Source of the DNA: Climacteris rufus
Taxonomy: Eukaryota; Chordata; Aves; Passeriformes; Climacteridae
NCBI GenBank assembly: GCA_013398175.1
Contig: VZRZ01007313.1
Coordinates: 295,242 to 359,241, forward strand
Length of the DNA: 64,000 bases
Direction of reading: 5' to 3'
Made by a program: the position numbers and the translations under genes. The notes under the pieces were generated by a model that was not told the DNA's origin, searched no databases, and saw nothing but the letters and a program-made list of their open reading frames with translations. Below are positions 26,101-40,000 of this stretch, in pieces (the first letter of the stretch is position 1; the number at the start of each line of letters is the position of its first letter).

Positions 26101-29100
26101 CAGGTGCTGCTGATCTGTCCAGTTTGAGCGAGTTTCATCCCCAAACTAAGATGCTCCCAACTCCCCCAAACCCCACGGTTTGGGCTGTTTCTATTTTCTG
26201 AGTGTAAAATGTGGGACTTAAAAAAAAACCCTAAAAGTGAATTTTACCTGCCACCTTCAAGACTCCACTGTGGAAGAAGTGAAGAGAGTGGATCACTTTC
26301 AGTGGGAGAGTGTGGGGAGGCTCTTCCTGGTATCCTGAATGTGACGTCCTGGCATCTCATGGCTCCCCCGTGAGTCAAGGATCCCTGCAAGCACTGGGGT
26401 GGCCCAGGAAAAGGATCCTGAAAACACCATCTCCTCTCCTCCAGCTCCCACTCCACATCCGCAACCTCCCCTCTCATTCGACCCTCTCATCTTTCCTAAG
26501 AAGCTGAGCCAAGCTTTCCCACAGACCCAGACAGCTATTAGGGAAATATTATTACCAGATGGTTTGTTTTTTTCCATAAGAACAGAGGCCAGTGTGAGGT
26601 AATGGGGAAAATATTAACCCACCACACACCATCCTGGGTGTGGGGATGTGGGTTTTCCAGTGGAGCTGTGCCGTGTCCTGGCTGTGCCAGCATGGAAGGG
26701 GTCTGCAGGGTGGGGTGGTGGGGGGACACTCGCACTCCACGTGTGCTGGATGGCTGGGAGCTGAAAACCCCTGTTGGAGTGGCTGTCACCCCCTGAGGTG
26801 GCTTGGGAAGGGAAGAGTGTATCCCCAAACAGTGCTGGAAGGGAGGGAAGGCTCCCCCCAGGCCAGCTCAGACACAGCTGGCAAACAGCACAGCAGGGAA
26901 GTTCGTGCTGGGTCACCGGTTCGGAGAAGCACCATGTCCCAGCTGTATTGCATCTCCCAGGGTGGATTCAAGCCCTTGGCAAGGAAAGGGTGCCAAGGGG
27001 CCACTTCCTGGGGATATCAAGGGAGTTGGAAGATGGGTTGTCTCTACCACTGGGTGTTCTTGCAGGTGGGTGGGTGTAGGACCCTGCTCTGGTGATGCCT
27101 AGGCCTACTCTGGTGCCCATGGTGGGATGCTCCCAAGGCAGTGCCTGGCTGTGCTGGGAAAGGTGATGCTTTCCTGCTCAGAGGGATTTCTCTGCTGCCT
27201 CCTCCTGCAGAGATCCACTGTGGGAAGCTAAACTATCATGTGCAGAAGCACCACAAACCACATTCTTTCCAGTGGGGTTTGTGGTTGGGGCAGCACTGGG
27301 CTTGGACCACGGCTGCTCCTCTGGTGCAGGACTGAGCATGGAGGTGGGGAGGACACTGGAATGGAGGCTGAGGTATAGGGGAGCTGGGTTATACAGCTTG
27401 GGGGTCCTACAGCCAGTCTGGGGAGGTGCAACCTTTGGTAACCAAGCACATGGAAACCTCTCCTAGGAAACATCCTTAAGGCCAAACTTTTCCATCACTG
27501 TGCGCTTGCATCACCAGGAGCGGGGGGGGAAGGTGATAAAGATGACACGGGCAGGGCAGGACACTGGTGTGCTCCATGTGGTTACAACCAGGGAAATTTT
27601 GGTGCTCTTTAATTTTGGCATCTCCTGGCATCATGTGAGGCGACAAAGTAGCCCCAGCTGCAGAAGAGGGAGCTGGAAATCTGGCACTCAGTCCTTCCCT
27701 GCTTTCCAAAGCACCCTTGGGTTATGAGCATGCAGATGGGTTCAACCCTGGCTTTTCCTGTGGGAATTCATTTCAGCTTATTTCCATATTTCCTATGGAA
27801 GCCCAGTTTTTCATTTCCAAGTGGATTTGGTTAAAGGGAAGATGTTACATAAAAGAGTTAATATCTGAAAAACAGAGCGAACTCATTCTTTTCTAAATCT
27901 CTGGGAGGAGAAAAAGCAAAAATTCTGTCCCAAGTGCACTTTTTTTTTTTTTTCCCCAAGCACCCAGTTTGGTCTGGAATTTCACTGAAAGTTTATTGCA
28001 GTGCTGTGGGCTGGGACTTGCGAAGGGGAACACCCATTCCCTGGGGCACACAGGCACCCTGAAGGAGCTTCCCTTGCCTATCTTCATGGTACTCCTGAGG
28101 AAGGCTGGAGGATGCAGGAGGTGCCTCACCCCTGCGGGGGACAGAGCCGTAAGGCTGAGTTTTCCTGGTCTCATCTGAAGAGGAAGGGAAAGGGGATGTC
28201 CTTCACAGGCACGTGGCTTGGATTTTGAGACATGATGGTGTGCTGTTAATCCCAGTGATTTGGGAATATTTCCTTTCATGCAAAACTAGCCCACACTTTT
28301 CCAAGGAAATGGTTGCTCAGTGTCCTGGGGACGCTACTGGCTGCGGTTTAGCACCACAGACCTGGAAAAGACAATGATATAAAGTGTCTTGAAGCTGGAC
28401 ACTGCTCGAGTTCCACAGTCCAGTCAGATGCTCCTGGGACATCGCAGCTGATAACAGCCCCCGGGACCAGGCTGGGTTCCAGGCAGGGACTGGGGTCCCC
28501 AGTGGGGTGGGAGGAGCTCCCTGGGGCACATGGAGTCTGACAGGCTGCAGCTGCTCAGAGCCGTGTTCGGCCAGCAGGCGCCTTGCACAGGCCATACCAT
28601 TATCATTAAGTCTTTGCTGACACAGCCAAGTGGCCTCCAGCTTGCTCCAGCTCTGCAGAGCTGCTCCCAAGAGGGGTGCGCTTTTCCCTTCCCACAGGGA
28701 GGGGGAGGTCAGCTCTTATGCTGCTGCTTGGGATAATTCCCTGTGAGGGAAGGAGCGAGAGGAAGAGAGAAAGCTAAGAGGAAATTACTCTGCTGAGCTG
28801 ATGCATGAAGACAGGTCTCTTCCCAGCACCCCCCTTTCTGGAAGCTGCTGTCTGGTTTTCAAAATCCTAGGTGAGCCCCCTCATGGGAGCCTGAGGAGGT
28901 GTGTTGGAGAGCTAAATCACATCTGATCCCCTGTGAGGTGTCACACAGCAGGACTTGTCCCTGGGCATGCTTGCTCTCTTGGAGAGCATCTTCAGTAGGT
29001 TTGAGATGTGAGAATTTGCCTTGCAGTGTCTTCGCCTCCTGGTGCTGCCTGTGCAGCTCAGTGAAGCCCACACACTTCGATGCCTGGGTGCCTGGTTACA

Positions 29101-30689
29101 CCAGGTGGGTTTACACTGGTGCTACAGCTTCTCAGCTGGGGGAAAAATGCTTTCCTCGGCACGACCAACACCTGGCTCTTCTGGGGCTGGGGTGTCTCTT
29201 CCCACCCCCAATGGTGCTGCCCAGCAACACCAAGGAGTTGCCCTGTTTCTCTGGCTGCCCCTCAGACAAAGCAGGTGACACCCTAAGGCTTTCTAAAGTC
29301 CTAGAGAAACTTGGGGATGGGATGCAGGGGTGCCCAGCAGCTGTCCTGTCCCTTCTTGAGACCACCAGTTTCTTCTCTTTCCTTTGCTTTAACATCAGCT
29401 TCCACAGATGCACCTAAATTCATGTTGGAGTGAAAATTTTTGCCTGTTTTTTGGGTTCATGAGGCTTTAGTTCAGCATAATCTGCAGGCCATTTTCCACT
29501 GATTTTGGATGCTGTTTATCCAGAGTCATTATTTGATGCAACTGCCTGGATAGCGTGGGCAGGCTCCTCCACTGTTGTAACTTGTAATTAGTGGAGTTAC
29601 TGGATTCTTTTGAGTTGTCTCAACTTGAGACACTTCCAATAGCCAATCCTGTGATGATTCCTCCTGACCATCCACACAAAGATGCTGTCAGAGTAGTTGT
29701 GTGTGACAGGCAGGGTGACAGAGGTGGCAGCCAGCCCTGTGTGTCCCATAGAGCAGCATGACAGGTCTCCTGCTGCCTTCTTGCCACCAACCTGGGTGCA
29801 AACCATTGGTCCTGGCTGGGTTTGTGCTGTCAAGCCTTTGCCTTCTGGAGCCATCCTGGAGAACCCATGAACTTTTTATTTAATGACAGCTTTTGGTGCC
29901 CTCCTGTGCTTTTGGGAGCAAGTTACAGCTGCAGCTATACTGGGGTCAGCCCTCAGGTATTTCACCTCTCCCCTCCCATAGCAATTCATGCTCCCACTGT
30001 GATGAGGGTTTTGGCAGGACCTGGAACTTCTCCAGGACTGTCTCCAGGTATGGCCATAAAGAGCAGGTGGTCAATATCATGTTGGAGTGCCTTGCTGTGG
30101 GGGTCTAGCTCCCCACTACTACAGGTCTTCAGGCTCTCCTGCCATCCTACAGGGTGGAAAGATCCTCATCTCCAGATGTCCCTAAGGACTGCTCCTGCTT
30201 CTGCCTCCTGGGCTTGACAGCTTTGACCCTGTCCTCAACTCCCTGCCCTGAGCATGGCCCTGGAGAGAAGCGTTATTCCCAGTCTGCAATGTCCCTGTGG
30301 GTTTCTTCTCGGGAACAAGCACCTCCTGTTCCTGACTGGCTTGTGTAGAAAGCCCTGAAAGTCAGGGAAGAAAAGTGCTTCTCCAAAAATGTGGTACCTC
30401 CATGGTGCCCCATCCCTGGGACAGCTCCAGCGCTGCCAGGTGGGGGGGTTTCCCCTGGATGACACAGACCAGTTCTCCTGCAGGTTGGGGTGCAATGGGA
30501 ATGCCTGTCCCCCTGCCCCAGCTTTCTTGGCCCAGGAGCAGAGAGGAAAGTGCTGGCAGGTGCCCCAAGCTCCCCTGCCCCAGCGAGCAGGCTGAACCCC
30601 AATGCTGGGCATGGCTGCAGCAGGGCTCCCTGTGAGGCTTGTGGAGGTCCCAGGCACCGGTGGCCAGGCTGCCATCGCAGGTAGAGTGA
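23191..30689. other. Intergenic region upstream of COL6A1
   Basis: Contains one CR1 (24887-25150) and otherwise unique-looking sequence. I see no recognisable coding exon. Regulatory elements for COL6A1 may lie here but cannot be identified by eye. Confidence 0.5.
24887..25150 (-). mobile_element. CR1 LINE fragment
   Basis: Contains AGGAAGGGACCTTAAAGCTC, the TGGGGCAGCCACAGCTTCTC core and a TTCAAGTTTAAAGCCACTTC tail. Confidence 0.9.
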
Positions 30690-30935
30690 CATCCACAAAA
30701 AGGGTAAGGAGAAAAGCTTCCTAAGTTTGACTCACAGCTGACAGCCCCTGATCCCTCCCTCCGTCCTCGGGCTGGAGAAGTCTCCTCCTCACCCTTACCC
30801 TCCTGCCTTCTCTTCCTCCCACGGAAACCAAGGGGAAAGTGGTAAAAAAAAATCTTCAGCGACTCCTGCCTCCAGACCGTGGCCTCTCTCGGCTGCTGGG
30901 TTCTCCTTCCCTGCTTTTTTTCCTTGGATCCAGCT
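30690..30935 (+). promoter_or_regulatory. COL6A1: Probable COL6A1 promoter region and 5' UTR
   Basis: This is the upstream flank of the COL6A1 start codon. It has no TATA box in a convincing position. It has a perfect AP-1 consensus TGACTCA (30728-30734) and a long pyrimidine-rich tract (about 30749-30820) with CCTCC-type repeats. TATA-less, CT-rich promoters are known for collagen VI genes. The transcription start is not visible from sequence, so the limits are approximate. Confidence 0.45.
30728..30734. promoter_or_regulatory. Candidate AP-1 site TGACTCA
   Basis: An exact AP-1 consensus lies about 230 bases upstream of the COL6A1 start codon. Such 7-mers occur by chance, so its function is inferred from position only. 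Confidence 0.3.
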
Positions 30936-30937
30936 CG

Positions 30938-30949
30938 ATGGTAATCTGA
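30938..30949 (+). CDS. Short upstream ORF before COL6A1
   Basis: ATG GTA ATC TGA is a three-residue ORF ending 10 bases before the main COL6A1 ATG. Its start context is weak (T at -3, G at +4), while the main ATG has A at -3. It matters only if transcription begins upstream of 30938. Confidence 0.35.
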   Translation: MVI

Positions 30950-30959
30950 ACCACGAAAC

Positions 30960-31068
30960 ATGAGGCTGCGAGATTTTCTACTCACTCTGCTGCTCCTGGC
31001 CGGCATCCTGTGGGGGGGCTCAGTTGCTCAGCGCCCAGATATCATCAACCAAGTCTCAAGTGCAGAAG
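30960..31068 (+). CDS. COL6A1: COL6A1 exon 1: signal peptide
   Basis: The exon encodes [20 protein letters not shown] and then [16 protein letters not shown]. It has a basic n-region, a leucine-rich core and a likely cleavage near SVAQ. It ends one base into an Asp codon before GTAAGC. The start was chosen because it gives the signal peptide and has A at -3. Confidence 0.93.
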
Positions 31069-34000
31069 GTAAGCCTGGAATGCTTTCCAGGGTGGTTTTC
31101 CTTCCCGGGATCAGCAGAGAAGCCTGACTGCTGTTTCCTTCCCGGGCGAATGCCTCTGCAGTTGAACACACTGCAGACTTGTCGGGACGTTTGGGCTTGC
31201 TGAGGAGAGCGGTGTAGGATTAGAGAGGATCTGCAAGAAGTACCCATTTTCATGTTTTTTGGCTCTTTTTCCTTGGCTCTGCCTGGTTGGGACTTACCAG
31301 TGGCACTGGGATGCAGGAAAGGGGGATAACAGCTGATACCAGTCCAGCTTTCTGAACCATTTTGGGCTTGACACTGGCTGTTAAGAGAAGTTTTTGTTAT
31401 TGCTCTTTTCAAAAATTTTATTTTTGACAGGATAGGTCAGAAGATTGTTAGTTTTTCATTGCATTAATTGCTAAAATGGTTTATTTTTTTTTAAGTGGTT
31501 CCTGCAGCTGCCTGTTACTTTGTGTAATAAGTAATATAGGTCTTGCAAAAATACCCTTTGAATGGAAATGGACAAGAAAGTATAGGAAAGTGTTAAATGC
31601 CACTAATTTATCTTTTCTGAAAAAGTGATCATGCTTACTCTTGATGCCAAGGGGGTTAGGATGTGAAAGCGTTACCCTTAGCCCACATCCTGGGAGCCTG
31701 CTAGGAAGGAAATTCAGTGGGCAGTGCAAGAAGCCCGGGATGGGGAGGGGATGCAGAGGACTGCCGGCCAATTCCTGCCTCTCCGCTTCTTCCCAGACTG
31801 CCCTGTGGACCTGTTCTTCGTCCTGGACACCTCAGAGAGCGTTGCTCTGAGGGTGAAGCCCTTTGGGGACCTGGTTACCCAAGTGAAAGATTTCACCAAC
31901 CGCTTCATTGATAAGCTCACCAGGAGGTACCTCTCCCCAGGGTTTATCCGGGCTGCTTTAGGAATGGAGCCTGGTGCTGGGTGGGATGCTGCGACCCCCC
32001 GCTGCATGTCTGTCCACAGAGGGAAAGAAGGAAAGCAGGGATGTTGGGAGGGGCATGAGAGTCTCTCCTCCCTCTCCCAGTCCTCAGATGCTCTGCCAGT
32101 GCTGACAGCAGGAGCGTGACTCTAGCAGGGCTGCCTGCACCCACCCTTGCGAAAGAAAGGAATTTCTGGAGTGGCAGACATGCCACCCCTACCCCACCAT
32201 CTCCGGCTGGCTGTGTGGTTATTCTGTAGTGCCAAAGTGGTGCTGGTCCCTGTGCTCAGGCCTGGACCCAGCTGGGTGCTTGGGTGGCAGCAGGACACCT
32301 CTGGGATTAAACCCAACAGGCACCCTGCAGAGCAAACAATCCCTTCCATCTGGTGTACCCCAGCTTTGAGTGACCCTTATCCACCCCATTCCCCAGCCCT
32401 TTATCTGCCTCCTCTTCACCCACCTCTGCAACCACCAACCCAGGTCTGACCCTGGCTTTCCCAAGGAGAGGCCACCCAGGGATGCCCAGGAGCACAGAGG
32501 GAGTGATGCTGGGCTTGCCTCCTGGCAGGAGATCCAGGGATGGTAGAGGAGCACCCCAAGCCCTGGGGGTATGTGGGTCTTGCTGAGCTCCTTGGAACAG
32601 CAGGAGATGTGTGCTGGTGCCCAGAGTGGCTCCGTGGGGGTGTCTCACTGGTGCACCAGCTGGAAGGGCAATGCCCCCATCTCAGGATGGGTAGGAGGGT
32701 TTGTCATTTAACCTGTCCATTGCCCAGGCAGGAGAGTTACCTCCCAAGGCTTTGAGTGACCAGGAGCCTTGTTCCTGGGAACAACCTGACAGGCCTCCAT
32801 CAATGCAGCATCTCTCTCCCCTGTGCAAGGCTCTGGGCTCAGTCCAGAGGCAAGTACCAGTAGTGGGGTGGAGGAAACAGCAGTGGACAAGGCTCAGGTG
32901 GCTTTGACCTGCTGGCCAGAGAGAAGATGTGCAACACCATCCCTTTGGCATTGGCCCTTGCATCCTGAAAAAAACCAACATATCAGTTTAGGATATCCTG
33001 AAAAGATTTTTTCAGGACATGGACCTTTGCAGCGGCCAAAGTACAGGTGATGTCTCTGTCCCAGGGAGCCACAGGCGTTGGATGTGTTAGTGCACAGGGT
33101 TTCAACACACACACACACACACACACATAGAGTCATCCTTCTCAGAGTCAGAGGGAGGCATCCCTCTCTGATTTTAACACATCTGGCAATGGAAAATCAC
33201 TGTGTGGGGTGTTTCAGTGGCCACTTGCCTCGCACACACACATCTGAATGTCTGTCTCAGCACCTCCTGCTTAGCTCCAGCCACTGGCACCTCTTCCAGA
33301 AGCCTCTCTGCCATGCTGTTTGATCCCTGTGGGTGTTCCCCAGCTGCATTGCTTTGCCCTTCCTCCCGCAGGACAAGCTGCCCAGGTCCCATGCTGTGCT
33401 TTGCATGGGAAGCACATCCCAGCCTTGCAGGAGAGCAGGAAGCCCTGGAAAATCACTGTTTTGGGAGGATTTTCATTTTCTATAGTGGTGCAACAAAGTG
33501 GAAGCACGTGGAGTGAAATGTGGTGTGTCCGTGCAGGTACTACCGCTGCGACCGCAACCTGGTGTGGAACGCGGGAGCGCTGCACTACAGCGACGAGGTC
33601 GTGCTCATCAAGAGCCTCACCCCGATGCCCAGTGGGCAGAGCGAGCTGAAGAACCGCGTGTCAGCTGTGAACTACATCGGGAAGGGCACCTACACCGACT
33701 GCGCCATAAAGCGCGGCATCGAGGAGCTGCTCATCGGGTCAGGCGGGGCGGGCAGGAAGGGGAGGATCTGGTGGGAGCTCCTGGGTTAGCACATCCATGT
33801 GCGTTGTGCAGAGCTGTCCCCAGGTTGGGAAAAGAGGCCACAGAATGGGCACAGGGGTGGCAGGTTGCTCCAGCATTGCTGGGATGAGGCAAGCCCTTGC
33901 CATAGGCTGGGACACTGATTGGGCTGAGTGTCCCAAGGTGCCCAAACCAGCCTTGTAACGTTAAATCTTTTGTTTAAACCCTTTCAGTGGTTCCCATCAC

Positions 34001-37000
34001 AAGGAGAATAAGTACCTGATTGTGGTGACTGATGGACATCCCTTGGAGGGTTACAAGGAGCCGTGTGGAGGCCTGGATGATGCTGCCAACGAAGCAAAAC
34101 TCTTGGGGATCAAAGTGTTCTCCGTTGCCATCTCCCCCAACCACTTGGTAGGGACCATGCAGCAGGGATGCTCCCTGCAGAGGGTCCCAAGTGGGACCAT
34201 GGGACCCGCAGTGTGACAAAAGAGGAGGACTCAGAGCCTCTCTCTGAAGGGAGGGTCCCCAGAGTGACCTCTGCGGAGGGACCCTGCACAGGAGCCCGCA
34301 GGTCTCACTCTGCCCTCCCCACCCCCCGTAGGACCAGCGGCTGAACATCATCGCCACGGACCACGCCTACCGCCGCAACTTCACCGCCACCAGCCTGAAG
34401 GCCACCCGGGAGATCGACGTGGAGGAAACCATCAACACCATCATCGACATGATTGTGAGCACTGCCCGTCCCCTCCCCAGCCTGCCCCCTCCCCAGGCTC
34501 ACCTGTCTCTCTCAAACCCCTTCTCTTTGCTTTCTTGTCTTCCAGAAACTTAACACAGAGCAATCGGTGAGTGTCCCCCTGTGCCTGAACCTGTCCCCTG
34601 TGGGTGACCCATGACTAAGGGGGCTTGGTGGCACAGCCATGCCCTGCAGGTAGCCCCTGCCAGCCTGGGAAACCCCCCCCCAAGCAGGGTGTAGCCTGAC
34701 CCTGCTGCTGCACCCTCCTCTAATGCTGTGTCCTCCTTCCCTCTATGCAGTGCTGCTCCTTCGAGTGCCAGGTGAGTCAGACTTCTGAGAACCCTTCCCT
34801 CACATCCTTGTGGTCCCAGGCTGTGCCTCAGGGGCTGGTGTAACCCATACTTCTCTCCTGCAGCCTCCCCGAGGGCCCCCCGGACCTGCTGGCGACCCAG
34901 GCCATGAGGTGAGGGATTGGTTGTGGCTGTGCTGTGGGACCAGGGCAGTGGGATGGGCTCACTTTGGGATGCTCAGAGACATGGAATCATTATCATAGTA
35001 CCATTAAGGTTGGAAAATGCCTCCAAGATCACCTGTGGGGCATGGGTCTTGGAGAAGAGGATGAGGATCCACACCGTGCTCCCATGTGGCCAGCACCATC
35101 TGCTCCCCATATCCAAGGAGCATTGCTGCTTCCATCCTGCCTGCTCTCCTTTCGGCAGGTCATAGTTCTATTCCTGGGGATGATGAACTAACCACGTTTC
35201 TGTCCTGTATTGCAGGGAGAAAGAGGCAAGCCAGGTCTTCCCGGCCAGAAAGGAGAGGCTGGAGACCCAGTAAGTGAAGGACCAGCCCTGGTGACTCTGC
35301 ACAGGGGCTATTTTTTGGCCGCCTTCTGGCCAGACCTCTCAGGAGCATCCTCACCAGCATCACCCTGTTTCCATGGGGTAGTCCTGGTGTGCAGCGGGGT
35401 GGCTCCTCCTCTTGCTAAAAGGCTTCCTTGTTCCTCACCCAAAATAGCCGTCCCTCCTGCAGGACACGTCTCTGACTCATGTGTGCCAGCCCAGGGGTGG
35501 ACTCTGGGCTCCCTCCCGCATCCTCTGACACAACAAGCACAGCAGTGTTACAGGGAAACCTTTGGTAAATAACCTAAGAGCATGAGGAAACTATTTCCCT
35601 CCTCCTCCCTTTTTTGTTTTACTAAGTACACTTATTTTTGGGAGGCATATTTCTCCCACAGATGAGTGTGCAGTTACCCATCTTGCACATTCCCAACTTG
35701 GAAACTTCACACCATGCATTTTTCCTTTCTAAGGGTTTTCTGCCCTTCACTTTCATCCCAAATGATGTGTCCCCTAGTGTCCGGTTTCCCTCACCTCCAG
35801 GAAAAGCTGGAGATTGTAGAGGTGAAGGCAGGTCCCCTTGACCCTCCACAAAGATGCCATGCTCCCAGGCCAGGAAAACAAAGAGCAGAGTTATGGGAGA
35901 GCCTCCTGTGTGAGGGAATGGTGGCTGAGCATCACACCAAGAGTCTGGGGGAACGCTGTCCCATGGTGGTGACTGTACCTGCCTCCATAACACTGTGTTT
36001 CTGTCCTCCAGGGCAGGCCAGGAGACATGGGACCTGTTGGCTACCAAGGAATGAAGGTATGCAGGGCTGCACAGTCACAGAGATGGTTCCTGGGTGGGCC
36101 ACAGGCTTTGTGCTGCAAGTGTTCTCATTCTCCATTTCCCTCTCTCCTTTCCTCTCTAGGGTGACAAAGGAAGCCGAGGAGAAAAGGTGAGGACAGCAGG
36201 GTTGTGCCCCTGCATCTGTCCCTCTGACTGGCACTTCTTGAGCCAGAAGCAGGGATCCAGTGGTAGCCAGTGGTGTACAGAGACATGGTGAATGCCTGCA
36301 TCCTTGGACTGAGGTGGTGTGGGGATTGCAGTGTGGTGGTGATGGATCTGCTCTGCATGGAGGTCTGACATCTCTCTTCTTCCCTTTGCAGGGCTCAAGA
36401 GGAGCTAAAGGAGCCAAGGTCAGTCTCTACTTTTGCACAATTTTTTTTTTTCTGGTTTCTGGGAGGCATTGGGAATTTGAGAATCACTTCATGGTCCTTA
36501 TTTTCTGTTTCAGGGTGAGAAAGGCAGGCGTGGAATCGATGGCATTGATGGCATGAAGGTAAATCTCTGCTCCAGAGACCTTTGTTTGGCCTGAGGACTC
36601 TGGCATTTGCCCCTCCAAAGTCACTGTGTGGTCTGAGAATGAAGCCTGTGGGACAGTGGAGCAACCTGCAGGGCCATCCAGCTGCCAGCCAGGAACAGGG
36701 CTGGAATGTCCCTTCCAGGGGTCTGGGGTGATGGATGGGCTCGTCCCATGGGTGCTGCTCACTGGAGACCCTTTCTCTGCCTGCCTGACAGGGTGAAGCT
36801 GGATATCCCGGATTACCTGGATGCAAAGGTTCACCTGGATTCGATGTAGGTACCCTGTGGGTGTCCCTTCCATGCAAATGAACAGGTCTGCCATGATGGT
36901 GTGTGGAAATAGGAAATTCTTGGAAATACGCAGTGCTTATCCCAGGCATGACACCTTGGGGGTGTCCCTGGGGCAGTCTTCCTTGCCCTTGCCTGGAAGC

Positions 37001-40000
37001 TGTTCCCCATTGCCCAGGGCTGCCTGGGATGCAGCTCTGGAAAACATTCTGACATTGCATTTCTCCAGTTTCCTTGCTTTTTTCCATGCTCCTGGGATGA
37101 CACATTTGTGGTGGCAACTGTGTCACTGTGGTCCAGCCACAGCAGCCCAAAACCACCTTTTCTGCCATTTTCCTCTGAGCTTCACAAGTGTTTCAGCAAT
37201 GTGGGTGCAGCATTACTTGCATAGCTCCATAGTGCAAGAGTCCCAGAGTTACTTCTGTTCATGTCCCTCCTGTCCATCCCAATGGGGAGCCACGTGCCAG
37301 GCTGCTGGGATGCTCAGTCCATGCCCAGTTTCCTGCAGATGGTGCCACCAGCCATGGTGATGCTGTGATTCAGTGATGCTGCCTTTAATTTCAACAGGGA
37401 GCTCAAGGCCCGCCTGGACCGAAGGGAGATCCTGGTGCTTTTGGACCCAAGGGAGGAAAGGTGAGTTGCTCTGCCCACCCTCACACAGGACGGATGCTGG
37501 GACCCCTCTTCTGCAAGAGGGAGAGGTGGAAATTCCTTGCACTACTTGGGGAAAGCCAGCTTATTCTGGCTATCACAGAATAAGAATGGTTTGGATGTGA
37601 AGGGACCTTAAAGCTCAGCTCATTCCACCCCCTACCATAGGCAGGGACATCTCCCACTAGACCAGGTTGCTCCAAGCCCTCTCCAACCTGTCCTCTACAC
37701 TAATAAATGATCCTCAGCACCCACAGTGTGCCCAAGGTTAGTGGGTGCCCACAAGCCTGGCATGGGCATCTCTGAGATATCAGGGGAGTGCTGTGGAAAG
37801 GTGGTTTTCACTGGGAGTGGGATCAGGGGGGATTTGCTGGGGATGGGGAGAGACCACAGCCCTGAAAGCAGCTTAGGGGGCAATGGGGATCCTGAGAGCC
37901 TCTGTGCTGTGGGAGCTGAAATCCACTGCTGTGTGCTGGATGCAGTCTTGATATGGTACCTTGTGTTCTTGTGAAGGGGGAGCCTGGGAATGATGGAAAA
38001 CCTGGCCGACAGGGGATTCCTGGCAGCCCTGGAGAGAAGGTGGGTAAAGAAGTGTCTGAACATCCTCTGCTCTCTGTGGGAGGGAGAGGTCCCCTGCTCC
38101 AGCCTGGGCTTTCAACCAGAGCTTGCCCAAAGCTCTGTAGGCATTCAGGGCTTTGTTCGAGAACTGTCTGACTTCTCGTTTGCACCCCTGTTCTTTGCAG
38201 GGTGCTCCTGGAAACAGGGGTGAGCCTGGACCAGCGGGAGAGACAGGCGACGAGGTGAGTCCTCTACCTGTGACCCCCCTGTATCTGCTTCCTGACCATC
38301 CTCACCCCCTGACCAACCCTCTTGTTTCTCCACAGGGTGCTCCAGGTGAGGATGGTCCTCCTGGAGAACGGGTAAGCGAGGGCACCTCTCACAGACATCC
38401 CACTGGGGCGCGGGCTGGGGCAGGTACCCTCTGGAAGAGGAGGAGGGGGTCACAACTGCTCAGAGGTGTGCCATGAGGGACGGTTTTGCTCTGCTGGGAT
38501 CAGATCCTGATTTTGCGATCCCACCATCTCTTTGCAGGGCAGCAATGGAGAAAGAGGACCCCCGGGCTCGCCGGGTGACCGTGGGCCAAGAGGAGAGCTG
38601 GTAACTGCACCCACAGGGCAGCTTTCAGCATCTGCTTGCAAATGGGGTGATGCTTGGGGGCCAGGGGTTGGGAATAGCTGCCCAGTGGCTAACTCCACCA
38701 GCCTGTGGCACAGCAGGCAAACTCAGTGCCTTTACCTGCCAGTTTGGGAGGGATCTGCCATTGTCCCTCAGAAATTGCCCCTTTACATTGTCAGCTAATC
38801 ACCAAACACTCAAAATCCAGAGGAGAGCATGCCCAGCAAGCCAAGAGCAGGTGAACAGTTGCCAATTCCTTCCCCACAGTTGGAAAAAGAGTTGATGGAG
38901 AGGAGAGTCAAGGTATCCACCACTGAGTGCTCAGGGGTGCATGGGCTACTGGTGGCTCAGGAAGGAGGGCACCATCAGCAGCAGGGCAGCATGCGTGGGT
39001 GTGGATGGAAGGGGGAATGCTTTTCCCTCCCCTTTTGAGTGGGAGTCACTAGGAAAGTATTTTTCCTGTGTGCCAGGGGTGAGTCAGTGAGCGTGAGCGT
39101 GGGAGGGACAGGCAGGAGCCCTCAGCAGGCCAGGACAAACATGTGGCAAGTGACAGCCATGCCACACGTCACAGGGAGGGGCGAGGGGTGCCGCTGTGCA
39201 GGGTGGGGGTGGAGGGAACCAGGGCATCCCACAGCAGCATCCCAAATCCCCATCCATCATCACACTTCTCACCCCCCATCCCTGCGGCAAGGACAGCCAG
39301 GGCCCACCACCAGCTTCGGAAGGTGGGGAGAGGTCTGTCTTGGGGAGGGGGCAGCCCTGGCAGGGAGCTTCTGGCAGCCTCCCCCTTCCTGTTTGCTGCT
39401 CAGGGAGTGTCAGTGCTGCTGCACAGGGTGTGTGGGGCAGATGTGTGGGAAATGAAGACGTGCCGGTGTCTTGGAGTTAAATTGTTCAGCAGACGATGGG
39501 CTGCTTCCTTCCAGCTTTGAGTCCAAGCACGAGGCTGCATAACCTTGCCAGAAACGTCTCGGGGCCGTTTGGAAGTTGTGGTTTTTATTTGCTGTTTGGC
39601 TTATGCATCTGGAGGCTTCTGGGTTGCAAACAACAGCTTCAGGTCACTGAGCTTCCAACCACTTCCCTCAAATTCCCCTTCCTCTGCCTCCCTGCCTTGC
39701 TCACTCCTGGCCACAGGCCTGGATGGGGAAGGTGCTGCAGAGCCAGCCTGGATTTGGCAGACACACTGCCCTGTTGAGATGCAGCTCTGCTGGAATGGTG
39801 GAGGCTGTTCAGTGAAAGGGAGCTGAACCATGTGCAGTCCTGGGGTATTTCCTTCTATTGGAACAGTTGGGGTGCAAACCACTGCAATTCAGTTTTCTCA
39901 GGCTCTCCTGGGCTGTCTGTTCTCTGCAAACAGCAGTAACCTGGCTCAAGGTGCTGAGTATTAGGAGAGGGGAGAACATTGGCAGTGACAGGTGAGGGTG

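Noticed and set aside
31481..31540. T-rich tract ending AAG before TGGTTCCTGCAGCTG, an acceptor-like site in COL6A1 intron 1.
   Set aside because: No frame-compatible coding sequence follows, and exon 2 at 31797 gives the conserved join directly.
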